In this document: positions 1-7,383 of the stretch, piece after piece
Numbering within the stretch: position 1 is the stretch's first letter
How the letters are laid out: each line of letters starts with the position of its first letter
Made by a program: the position numbers and the translations under genes
The notes under the pieces: generated by a model
Told to the model about the DNA's origin: nothing
What the model saw: the letters and a program-made list of their open reading frames with translations, nothing else
Databases searched by the model: none
Origin: JBFJVZ01 sp041623895
GTDB taxonomy: Bacteria; Planctomycetota; Planctomycetia; Pirellulales; Pirellulaceae
Direction of reading: 5' to 3'
Length of the DNA: 11,795 nt
Assembly: GCA_041623895.1 (NCBI GenBank)
Contig: JBFJVZ010000243.1
Location: 1 to 11,795 of the forward strand

Positions 1-1
1 C

Positions 2-1792
2 GCCTATGCCGCCGGCAACAACTATCGATTGCATGTTGGCACCTTCCCGCGTCCCAAAGTCGCTTATCCCGCCGGGGGCAAGATGGGCGAAGAGATCGAG
101 GTCAAATTCTTGGGGATGCCGTCCGGAGAGCACGTGCAAAAGATCAAATTGCCCGCCAAGCCTGTCACCGACTACGGAGTCTTTGCCGTCGATGGCGGGG
201 GCACGGCGCCCACGCCGAACGATTTCCGTTTGTTCGACCACGGCAATGCTTTCGAGCAAGAACCGAACAATGATGTCAAACAGGGCACGCCGGCTGAGTT
301 GCCCAACGCCTTTAACGGCATCATCCAGGAGCCGGGTGACATCGATTGCTTTAAATTCGCTGCCAAAAAGGGACAGGTTTTTGAAGTCGAGTGTTACGCG
401 CGGCGGATTCGCTCAGGACTGGATCCAGTGATGAATCTTTATTACGCGGACGGCCGCGGTATCGCCGGTAACGACGATTCGCGGGGGCCCGATAGCTACA
501 TTCGCTTCACCGTCCCGGAAGACGCCGAATATGTTGTTCGCATCACCGATCATCTCGGCCGCGGCGGTCCTGACCTGGTGTATCGCATTGAGTTTCAACC
601 GGTGCAGCCGAGCTTGAAACTTGGAATCCCTCGCACCGAGCGTTACGGTCAGTATCGCCAGCAGGTCTACGTGCCGAAAGGAAATCGATTTGGGACGTTG
701 ATCAGCGCCAGCCGCAGTAATTTCGGCGGCGAGTTGGTTTTGCTGGGTGAGAACTTGCCGCCGGGTATCACGATGCATTGCGATCCGATGCCGGCCAACC
801 AAACCGCCATGCCGGTCGTGTTTGAAGCCACCGCAGACGCGCAGCTGAATGGCGCTTTGGTCGACTTTTTGGCAAAACACGCTGATCCGAATCAGAACAT
901 TCAGGGCGGATTCGGCAATCGAGCTGATTACATCATCTCTGGTCCCGGACAATCGCTTTATCGCTGGAAGGATGTCGATCGCCTGGCGATGGCGGTGATC
1001 GACGAAATTCCTTTCCACATCGAGATCGTCGAACCCAAAGTGCCGCTGGTCCGCGACGGATCGATGAACGTGAAAATCGTTGCCAAAAAGAAGGAAGGCT
1101 GGGACGAACAAATCAACATTCAGTTTCCTTATCGCCCACCGGGAGTCGGAGCGTCCAGCTCGGTCAATATCCCCAAGGGTCAGACGGAAGTGCTGTATCC
1201 GATCAACGCCAACGGCGGCGCGGAAATCAAAAAATGGAGGGTCTACGCGTTGGGCACTGCCGGCGGTATGTGGGCATCGACTCAACTTGCCAATTTGGAG
1301 ATCGCTGACGCGTACGCACGATTCGAGCTGCAGCGCGCCGCATGTGAGCAAGGCCAGGAGGCACTCGTGCTGTGCAAGATCAACCACACCACGCCGTTTG
1401 AAGGTGAAGCGAAGGCAGAGTTGATAGGTATCCCGCCGAAGGTCACGGTGGAAGCTTTGACCTTCACCAAAGACACCCAAGAATTAACATTCACCTTGAA
1501 GACGCTGCCTGACAGCCCGGTCGGAAAACACAATCTGTATTGTCAGCTCACGATTCCCCAAAATGGTGAATCGATTGTCAGCCGCGCCGGCAACGTGGAA
1601 TTGCAAATCGACAAACCGCTTCCGCCGCCGCCAAACCAGCCGCCGCCGCCGCCGACGCCCGCGCCCAAGGCGGAACCAAGCCCGACTCCCCAACCGGTGG
1701 CCGAACAACCTAAAGCAAAACCGTTGACTCGTTTGGAAAAACTGCGTCTGGCAGCCAAGCAGCGACAGGAAGCCAAGAACAAGGCCGAGTAA
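2..1792 (+). CDS. Exported PPC-domain (pre-peptidase C-terminal) protein, 5' truncated
   Basis: The reading frame is open from the first complete codon of the window, so the start and signal peptide lie upstream; a TTG at 29 in the same frame is very unlikely to be the real start. The first residues (NYRLHVGTFPRP, then FPAGG-like YPAGGK) resemble the end of one beta domain and the start of the next in planctomycete PPC proteins. A PPC domain (PF04151 type) spans about 251-592. It shows the EQEPNND opening, GDIDCFKFAAKKGQ, the LDPVMNLY strand, GNDDSRGPDS, and the closing VRITDHLGRGGPDLVYRIE. The following ~340 residues are beta-rich with no family I can name. The protein ends in a proline-rich linker (about 1613-1714) and a basic/charged helix (LTRLEKLRLAAKQRQEAK). 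PPC domains are usually extracellular accessory beta-sandwiches. No catalytic motif is visible, so a structural or binding role is likely. The next gene starts 69 bases on, which suggests co-transcription. Confidence 0.93.
   Translation, partial: AYAAGNNYRLHVGTFPRPKVAYPAGGKMGEEIEVKFLGMPSGEHVQKIKLPAKPVTDYGVFAVDGGGTAPTPNDFRLFDHGNAFEQEPNNDVKQGTPAELPNAFNGIIQEPGDIDCFKFAAKKGQVFEVECYARRIRSGLDPVMNLYYADGRGIAGNDDSRGPDSYIRFTVPEDAEYVVRITDHLGRGGPDLVYRIEFQPVQPSLKLGIPRTERYGQYRQQVYVPKGNRFGTLISASRSNFGGELVLLGENLPPGITMHCDPMPANQTAMPVVFEATADAQLNGALVDFLAKHADPNQNIQGGFGNRADYIISGPGQSLYRWKDVDRLAMAVIDEIPFHIEIVEPKVPLVRDGSMNVKIVAKKKEGWDEQINIQFPYRPPGVGASSSVNIPKGQTEVLYPINANGGAEIKKWRVYALGTAGGMWASTQLANLEIADAYARFELQRAACEQGQEALVLCKINHTTPFEGEAKAELIGIPPKVTVEALTFTKDTQELTFTLKTLPDSPVGKHNLYCQLTIPQNGESIVSRAGNVELQIDKPLPPPPNQPPPPPTPAPKAEPSPTPQPVAEQPKAKPLTRLEKLRLAAKQRQEAKNKAE
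1640..1654 (+). repeat. (CCG)5 in-frame triplet run encoding PPPPP
   Basis: Five exact CCG triplets in frame encode five prolines inside the proline-rich linker of the PPC protein. A second tract of four prolines lies at 1622-1633. Such runs can vary in length by slippage, and polyproline stretches usually need elongation factor P for translation. That is general knowledge and not shown here. Confidence 0.8.
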
Positions 1793-1804
1793 ATTTCAAG
1801 CTGA

Positions 1805-1834
1805 CCAACGCCGGTAAGACCGGTAGCACGTTGG
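1805..1834 (+). other. Two-tier hairpin between the PPC gene and the DUF1549/DUF1553 gene
   Basis: Within the 69-base gap, CCAACG (1805-1810) is the exact reverse complement of CGTTGG (1829-1834). Immediately inside it CCGGT (1811-1815) pairs with ACCGG (1819-1823) around an AAG loop. The 3' side carries a five-base bulge, TAGCA (1824-1828). That is 11 GC-rich pairs. It is followed by GAAACACAC and not by a T-run, so it is not a canonical intrinsic terminator. It could be an mRNA-stabilising or processing hairpin, or a partial attenuator; function is inferred only. Confidence 0.5.
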
Positions 1835-1861
1835 AAACACACAAAGACGGATAACAATCAC

Positions 1862-4363
1862 ATGTATCTTATGATGCGACGATCACCACTTACTCTGGCA
1901 CTGACTGTGATGCTTGCGTGGACTTGCACTGCAGCCGAGCCGGCGCCGGACGTGGCGGGTGAAAAGCCAGCGCCGCCTGCGGATGCTGCACCGCCTCCTG
2001 ATGCGCAATCGCCAACTTCGGTCAATGTTTATCCGCCTGATGTAAATTTGACGACTGCCCGCGACCGCCAATCCGTGATCGTGCAAGCGGTCTACGCAAG
2101 TGGCATCACGCGTGATGTCACCGATGAAGCGAAATTCGTCATCGCCAACGCGCAGCTTGCCCGCCTTGAGAACAACATTGTTTATCCGACCGCGGACGGA
2201 GCAACCGAGCTGAAAGTTGAGTTTGCCGGGCACAGCAACACGCTTCCGGTTACGGTCAAAGACGCAGTCGCTAATCCAGCGATCAGTTTCAAGTTGGACG
2301 TGATGCCGATTTTCATGCGTGCCGGCTGCAACACCGGCAGTTGCCACGGCGCCGCCCGCGGCAAGGACGGATTCATGTTGTCGCTGTTCGGTTATGACCC
2401 GGACGGCGACCACTATCGAATCACCCGCGAGTTTCCCGGACGGCGAATTAATCTTGCCGTTCCCCAGGAAAGTTTGCTGCTGCAAAAATCGGTCGGCGCC
2501 GTGCCCCATACTGGTGGGAAGCGGTTCGACAGCGAGAGCGAATACGCACAAACGATGTTGCGTTGGCACCAGGCCGGCGCGGCGAATGATGCCGGCGAAA
2601 TTCCCAAGGTGACCAAGGTCGAAGTCTTTCCGGCTGCCGCGGTTTTGGACGGCGAAGGTGCGACCCAACGGATCTCCGTGCGGGCGCATTACTCCGACGG
2701 AACCGACCGTGATGTGACGTCGCTGGCCGCCTTCCTGTCCAACAACGACAACTCGGCGCCGATTTCCGCAGAGGGAATTGTGACGGCCAAGAATCGCGGT
2801 GAAGCGTTCATCATGGCGCGGTTCGAAACTCACACCGAGGGCGTGCCGTTTATCGCGTTGCCCAAGGGTTTGAACTTCCAGTGGGCCGGCGCCGAGCCGA
2901 AGAACTACGTCGACGAACTAATGCACGATAAGTTCCGTAAGCTGCGCATCAACCCATCGGGGCTGTGCACTGACGAAGAGTTCTTGCGACGCGCATCGTT
3001 GGACATCGCGGGGATGGTACCAACGATTGAGCAATACAATCGCTTCGTTGCCGATACGGACCCCAAGAAACGTGAAAAGCTGGTGGACGAATTGCTGGAG
3101 CGAAAAGAATTCGTCGAGATTTGGGTGATGAAGTGGGCGGAATTGCTGATGATCCGCACCACCCAGCAGATCGCCTATAAACCAATGCTGCGGTACTACA
3201 ATTGGGTTCAAGACAAGCTGGCCAACGATGTGCCGATCGACAAGATGGTGCAAGAGTTATTGGGAGCCAGTGGCGGCACCTTCGAGAACGCCGCGACCAA
3301 CTACTATCAGATGGAAACCGATCCGCTGAAAGTTGCTGAAAATGTCGCGCAAGTGTTCATGGGCATGCGAATCCAATGCGCCCAGTGCCACAATCATCCC
3401 TTCGATCGCTGGACGATGGATGACTACTACAGCTTTGCCGCATTCTTTTCGCAGGTCGGCCGCAAGCGAGGCGAAGACCCGCGTGAAACGATCGTCTTCA
3501 ATAGTGGCGGTGGCGATGTCAAACATCCCGTCGGCGGTCGTGTCATGCCCCCGAAGTTCCTGGGCGGCGATGCGCCGGATGTCAGCGGCAAAGATCGCCG
3601 TGTCGTGCTGGCAAACTGGCTGGCATCGAAAGAGAACCCCTACTTTGCGACCAATCTTGCCAATATCGTTTGGAATCACTTTTTCGGCAAAGGCATCATT
3701 CAAGAAGTCGACGACGTGCGGATCAGTAATCCACCCGTCAACGGCGAATTGCTGGGCGCGCTGGCCACCAAGTTCACCGAATACAACTACGACTTTAAAG
3801 CTCTGGTGCGTGACATTTGTAATTCGCGAACCTACCAGTTGAGTACGGAAACGAACGAGTCCAACGAAAAAGACGATCGCAACTTTTCTCACGGGTCGCT
3901 GCGTCGCGTTCGCGCCGAAGTATTGTTGGATGTGATCAGCCAGGTTACCGAAACCAAAAACAAATTTGCCGGTCTGCCACTGGGTGCTCGCGCTGTGCAA
4001 ATCGCTAACGGCAACACGAGCACTTATTTCCTGGACGCTTTTGGCCGAGCCAAACGCGACTCGGTTTGTTCGTGTGAAGTTAAAATCGAGCCCAATCTGT
4101 CCCAGGCGCTCCATCTGCTGAACGGCGAAACCTTGGCGACCAAGATTGCCCAAGGCAAGGTTGTCGAGACGAGGTTGGCTGAAGGCAAAACGCCTGAGCA
4201 AATTGTTGAAGAGCTTTACATTCGCTGCTTGAGTCGGAAGCCCACGGAGTCCGAAATCAAGAAGACAAATGAATTGATTGCCGCCGCGCCTGACAAGAAG
4301 GTGATTCTCGAAGACACCTTTTGGGCGTTGCTTAACTCACGCGAATTCTTGTTCAATCACTGA
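1862..4363 (+). CDS. Big2 / DUF1549 (PSCyt2) / DUF1553 (PSD1) exported haem protein
   Basis: This 833-residue protein has an N-terminal Sec signal (RRSPLTLALTVMLAWTCTAA, cleavage probably near residue 25). ATGs at 1862, 1871 and 1874 are all possible starts; the first is used here, and none has a clear Shine-Dalgarno. A Pro/Ala-rich linker (26-52) leads to a first Big2-like domain (about 53-133). Next is a planctomycete cytochrome-like segment (about 143-238) with CNTGSCHG at 156-163, a CX4CH spacing. A second Big2-like domain (about 250-332) contains SDGTDRDVTS. DUF1549 follows (about 348-530) with a normal haem motif CAQCH (506-510) and then NHPFDRW. DUF1553 (about 578-833) includes RVVLANWLASKENPYFA, a CSC pair (736-738) and the ending ALLNSREFLFN. 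DUF1549 and DUF1553 have no firmly established reaction. Two haem sites suggest redox activity or electron transfer outside the cytoplasm. The stop codon overlaps the start of the next gene, so the two are probably translationally coupled. Confidence 0.97.
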   Translation: MYLMMRRSPLTLALTVMLAWTCTAAEPAPDVAGEKPAPPADAAPPPDAQSPTSVNVYPPDVNLTTARDRQSVIVQAVYASGITRDVTDEAKFVIANAQLARLENNIVYPTADGATELKVEFAGHSNTLPVTVKDAVANPAISFKLDVMPIFMRAGCNTGSCHGAARGKDGFMLSLFGYDPDGDHYRITREFPGRRINLAVPQESLLLQKSVGAVPHTGGKRFDSESEYAQTMLRWHQAGAANDAGEIPKVTKVEVFPAAAVLDGEGATQRISVRAHYSDGTDRDVTSLAAFLSNNDNSAPISAEGIVTAKNRGEAFIMARFETHTEGVPFIALPKGLNFQWAGAEPKNYVDELMHDKFRKLRINPSGLCTDEEFLRRASLDIAGMVPTIEQYNRFVADTDPKKREKLVDELLERKEFVEIWVMKWAELLMIRTTQQIAYKPMLRYYNWVQDKLANDVPIDKMVQELLGASGGTFENAATNYYQMETDPLKVAENVAQVFMGMRIQCAQCHNHPFDRWTMDDYYSFAAFFSQVGRKRGEDPRETIVFNSGGGDVKHPVGGRVMPPKFLGGDAPDVSGKDRRVVLANWLASKENPYFATNLANIVWNHFFGKGIIQEVDDVRISNPPVNGELLGALATKFTEYNYDFKALVRDICNSRTYQLSTETNESNEKDDRNFSHGSLRRVRAEVLLDVISQVTETKNKFAGLPLGARAVQIANGNTSTYFLDAFGRAKRDSVCSCEVKIEPNLSQALHLLNGETLATKIAQGKVVETRLAEGKTPEQIVEELYIRCLSRKPTESEIKKTNELIAAAPDKKVILEDTFWALLNSREFLFNH

Positions 4364-7152
4364 TGATGACAAAAAACACTTTAGCAGGCACACGGTTTAT
4401 GCCATCTGTAAGATCGATCATCGCAAGTGTTGCAGCACACGGTGTGTGCCTGCTGCTTTGCCTTGCTTCTGTCGCGGGCGCTGAAGAAAAGAAGCCGCCC
4501 AAGATCACCTACGACGATGATGTTAAGCCCGTCTTCCAGCAAAAATGTTTTTCTTGTCACAACCAAGATAAAAAAAGCGGCGATCTGGATCTGACGTCGT
4601 ACTCGGCGTTAATGCAAGGCGGTGCGTCGGGCGAAGTGATTGATCCCGGTGACTCCGCCGCTAGCTACTTGTACGAATTAGTCACGCATGCCGCCGAACC
4701 GATCATGCCGCCGGAGTCGCCCAAGATTCCCGACCCCATGATTGAAACGATCCGCAAATGGATCGATGGCGGCGTGCTTGAGAATTCGGGAAGCACAGCA
4801 AAGGCAGCCAAGAAAAAGAAATACGACCTGGCTCTGTCGGCTCCTTCAACGGAGCGGCCGTCGGTCATACCTTTGCCCGGCCGATTGAGTTTGCAACCGC
4901 ATTCACAACCGAGCGGCAAGACTGCCGTGACGGCGATTTCGACCAGCCCCTGGGCGCCGCTGGCCGCTGTCGGCGGACACAAGGAAGTGCTGCTTTACAA
5001 CACCCAATCATTAGAACTGGTCGGGGCACTGGCGTTTCCGGAGGGGACACCACAAGTGCTGAAGTTCAGTCGCAACGGCGGACTACTGCTTGCCGGTGGT
5101 GGTGTTGGCGGTGCCAGCGGTCGTGTTGTCGTTTGGAACGTTCGCAGTGGCGAACGGATCATCGAGATCGGCAGCGAATTGGATGAAGTGCTGGCGGCGG
5201 ACATTAGTTCGGATCAAACCCTCGTTGCCTTGGGAGGTCCCCAACGGGTCGTGCGGATTTACTCCACCGAAACCGGTTCGCTGATGCATGAGATTCGCAA
5301 GCACACCGACTGGGTCACAGCGATGGAATTCAGCCCCGACAGTGTTTTGTTGGCAACCGGTGATCGCAACGGCGGTTTGTTTGTCTGGGAAGGCTGGACC
5401 GGGCGTGAATACCTGACACTCAAAGGCCACACCAAGCAAATCACGAGAGTTTCTTGGCGCAGCGATTCCAACGTTCTGGCATCCAGCAGCGAAGACACCA
5501 CGATCAAGTTGTGGGAAATGGAGAACGGCGGCCAAGTAAAGAGTTGGGGTGCTCATGGAGGCGGTGCGGCATCCGTTGAATTCACCCGAGACGGACGGCT
5601 GTTCTCTTGCGGTCGCGACAAGGTGGCCAAGTTGTGGGATCAGAATGGCGGTCAGCAGCGAGCCTTTGAGGCGTTCGCTGACTTGGCGTTGCGAGCAACC
5701 TATTGTGACGAGACCAACCGGGCGATCGCCGGCGATTGGACCGGTGAGATTCGGGTCTGGAATGCCGCTGATGGGAATCGACTTGGTGCCTTGCAAATGA
5801 GTGCGCCGACTTTGGAGTCACGATTGGCCCAGGCAACCCAGCTGGTATCCGCCAAGCAGAATGAATTCAAGCCGATCGAAGCAGCGCATACCGCAGCCCA
5901 GGCGGCGCTAGTCAAGGCCAAGACGGACTTCCAGAATGCTCAGCGAGTTGCCGCTGAAGCCAAGCAGAAAGCGGACGCTGCCACCGCCGCGCTGGCGCCC
6001 GCAAAGGAAACGCTGACAAAAGTCACGAATGAACACACGGTCCTCCAACAGCAACTCGCTCAGATGTCCAAGGGCGTTCCCATGCTGAAGGAGTCGGCTG
6101 AAAAAGCGGCTGCCGCGGCCGCGCAGTTTCCTGGGGACGGGAAGCTGGCGGAAACAGCCAAGTCGCTGGAGGCCTCCGCTACCGGAAAACAATCCGAGCT
6201 TGATCAACTGCAGAAGACAGCCGCTGAAAAGTCCGCTGCACTCGCGGAAGCGCAGCAAGCCATGCAAACCGCCCAAAAAGTGGCAACGGAAACTGCGGCC
6301 ACTTTGACCGCTGCCCAACAAGAGCAACAGAAACTGATGCCGTTGGTAAAACCCGCCGAAGAGAAAGCCAATGCCGCGAAGCAAGCATTCGACAAGGTCT
6401 CGGCTGAGCTCACGGCGGCACAACAATTGGTAAGCCGTTGGACGGATGAGATCGCCTTCAGCAAGCGGCTTGCCGAGTTGACTTCTCAGCGGTTGGCGAT
6501 CGCAGCGTCACTCTTGGAGGTCGAGTCCAAACAAGCGGAAGTTGACACGACGGCCAGCGAAGCCAATGCCGCGTTGGCGAAAGCGAATTCTGATTTGGCC
6601 GCCGCACAGAACGCATTCGCGGCTAACAAAACGGCATACCAGACGGCGCTCGCTGAAGTCACCAAGGCCCAGCAGGCGCAAGCGACTGCGACACAATCGA
6701 AAACACAATCTGCCGCCAATGTCACGAACCTGCAGCAGCTGCTTGCTAAATTGAAGGAGACCGCGGCGAAAGCGGTTGAGGCTGGTGCACTTGCCAAAGA
6801 TGACCAGCAGGTCGCCGCGGCCATTGCCGCTTGGAACACCCTGGTCGACACGAAGTCGAAAATTCTGGTCACCGCGAGCGAAGACTTAACGGCCAAGACA
6901 GCGGCGGAACAAGCCGCCGTGCAGAACGTCGCCGCCAAGGAAAAAGCGGCCGCCGATGCGCTCGCGATACAAGCCGCTGCGGAAAAGAAAGTTGCCGAAT
7001 TGACCGCCGCTGTCGCACCGTTGCAAGCAGCAGCAAACCAGGCCAAGCAGGCTGCCGACGCTGCAGCCAATTCGGTAGCCGAAGTCGAACAGAAACTGGG
7101 CGAAGTTCGCAAGACAATTGCCATCGCGCAAGGACTCGAGCCCGCAGCTTGA
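4363..7152 (+). CDS. PSCyt1 cytochrome c / WD40 repeats / long coiled-coil fusion protein
   Basis: This 929-residue protein starts in TGATG, overlapping the preceding stop by one base. ATGs at 4366 and 4399 are alternatives; the last would leave a shorter signal peptide (MPSVRSIIASVAAHG...). A hydrophobic segment (about 26-38) ends in VAGA, a plausible signal peptidase site. The PSCyt1 domain (about 47-137) has the haem motif CFSCH (62-66), GDLDLTSYSALMQGG and a likely distal ligand Met115 in EPIMPPE. A basic linker (147-153) leads to seven WD40-like repeats (about 186-475). The best are GHTKQITRVSW...TTIKLWEM and HTDWVTAMEFSPD...GGLFVWEG, and the count matches a complete seven-bladed propeller. 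From 481 to about 925 the chain is an Ala/Gln/Lys/Glu-rich coiled coil, broken near GVPML, FPGDGK, LMPLVKP and RWTDE. No membrane segment or anchor follows. A periplasmic scaffold that carries a haem is the simplest reading. It probably works with the DUF1549/DUF1553 protein encoded upstream. Confidence 0.97.
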   Translation: MMTKNTLAGTRFMPSVRSIIASVAAHGVCLLLCLASVAGAEEKKPPKITYDDDVKPVFQQKCFSCHNQDKKSGDLDLTSYSALMQGGASGEVIDPGDSAASYLYELVTHAAEPIMPPESPKIPDPMIETIRKWIDGGVLENSGSTAKAAKKKKYDLALSAPSTERPSVIPLPGRLSLQPHSQPSGKTAVTAISTSPWAPLAAVGGHKEVLLYNTQSLELVGALAFPEGTPQVLKFSRNGGLLLAGGGVGGASGRVVVWNVRSGERIIEIGSELDEVLAADISSDQTLVALGGPQRVVRIYSTETGSLMHEIRKHTDWVTAMEFSPDSVLLATGDRNGGLFVWEGWTGREYLTLKGHTKQITRVSWRSDSNVLASSSEDTTIKLWEMENGGQVKSWGAHGGGAASVEFTRDGRLFSCGRDKVAKLWDQNGGQQRAFEAFADLALRATYCDETNRAIAGDWTGEIRVWNAADGNRLGALQMSAPTLESRLAQATQLVSAKQNEFKPIEAAHTAAQAALVKAKTDFQNAQRVAAEAKQKADAATAALAPAKETLTKVTNEHTVLQQQLAQMSKGVPMLKESAEKAAAAAAQFPGDGKLAETAKSLEASATGKQSELDQLQKTAAEKSAALAEAQQAMQTAQKVATETAATLTAAQQEQQKLMPLVKPAEEKANAAKQAFDKVSAELTAAQQLVSRWTDEIAFSKRLAELTSQRLAIAASLLEVESKQAEVDTTASEANAALAKANSDLAAAQNAFAANKTAYQTALAEVTKAQQAQATATQSKTQSAANVTNLQQLLAKLKETAAKAVEAGALAKDDQQVAAAIAAWNTLVDTKSKILVTASEDLTAKTAAEQAAVQNVAAKEKAAADALAIQAAAEKKVAELTAAVAPLQAAANQAKQAADAAANSVAEVEQKLGEVRKTIAIAQGLEPAA

Positions 7153-7188
7153 GCAAGAACGACACGATTTCCCGCGACGAAGACCGCC

Positions 7189-7214
7189 GTTTAACGCGGC
7201 GCCGAAGGCGAGGC
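7189..7214 (+). repeat. Intergenic direct repeat, copy 1
   Basis: The unit begins GTTTAACGCG and ends GCCGAAGGCGAGGC. It matches copy 2 at 24 of 26 positions, and at 29 of 33 if extended to 7221. In this copy CGCCG (7185-7189) and CGGCG (7197-7201) can pair around a seven-base loop, giving a small hairpin absent from copy 2. The pattern suggests a dispersed REP-like intergenic element, which is inference from a single locus. Confidence 0.7.
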
Positions 7215-7241
7215 TCAAGACCCTCCGCCAGCACGGCCAAT

Positions 7242-7267
7242 GTTTAACGCGATGCCGAAGGCGAGGC
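7242..7267 (+). repeat. Intergenic direct repeat, copy 2
   Basis: This second copy begins 53 bases after the start of copy 1. The only differences in the 26-base core are AT for GC at its positions 11-12. It is followed by CCGAGACTTCGCTCGCTT, which is similar to, but better conserved as a possible stem than, the sequence after copy 1. Confidence 0.7.
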
Positions 7268-7383
7268 CCGAGACTTCGCTCGCTTACACCATCGCGCGCC
7301 GTTAGACTACTCTTGTTCCCTCGCTCGGCCGTATGATTCCGATTGGGGGCAGATTTGTCGGCTATTCCTTCAATCGACGTGCC

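Larger units (their letters stand above)
7153..7383 (+). other. Intergenic region carrying a repeat pair, no gene seen
   Basis: This is the largest non-coding stretch of the window (180 bases if the next gene starts at 7333, 231 if at 7384). I see no RNA gene and no T-run terminator. It contains two copies of a 26-base repeat (listed separately). After the second copy is GCGAG (7261-7265) with its complement CTCGC (7279-7283), a possible 5-bp stem with a 13-base loop. It separates the first three genes from the last two, so a promoter for the downstream pair may lie here. A TATGAT at 7332-7337 resembles a -10 box but has no convincing -35 at normal spacing. Confidence 0.5.

Noticed and set aside
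413..1480. Long open frame on the minus strand (355 codons) opposite the PPC gene
   Set aside because: It lies entirely antisense to a clear PPC-domain gene, has no recognisable domain and an Arg/His/Phe-rich composition typical of antisense frames.
1910..1930. Lipobox in the signal peptide of the Big2/DUF1549 protein
   Set aside because: The cysteine in LAWTCTAAE is preceded by W-T and not by the small residues expected of a lipobox; ordinary signal peptidase cleavage after TAA fits better.
1883..2833. Minus-strand open frame of 316 codons opposite the Big2/DUF1549 gene
   Set aside because: It is a shadow of a gene with strong domain evidence; the product is Arg/His/Val-rich with no family resemblance.
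3257..4201. Minus-strand open frame of 314 codons opposite the DUF1553 region
   Set aside because: It is antisense to well-conserved DUF1549/DUF1553 sequence and has no start context or domain of its own.
6486..7124. Hydrophobic Ala/Ser/Cys-rich minus-strand frame that looks membrane-like
   Set aside because: This is the expected antisense reading of an Ala/Glu/Lys/Gln-rich coiled coil; no real membrane protein is implied.
7189..7267. CRISPR array
   Set aside because: There are only two units, the intervening sequence is not a clear spacer, no cas genes are present, and the unit does not resemble a CRISPR repeat.
7332..7337. TATGAT as a promoter -10 box
   Set aside because: No -35 at 16-18 bases: TTGTTC (7313-7318) is 13 bases away and TTAGAC (7302-7307) is 24 away. 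Planctomycete promoter consensus is also uncertain, so it is not listed as a feature.
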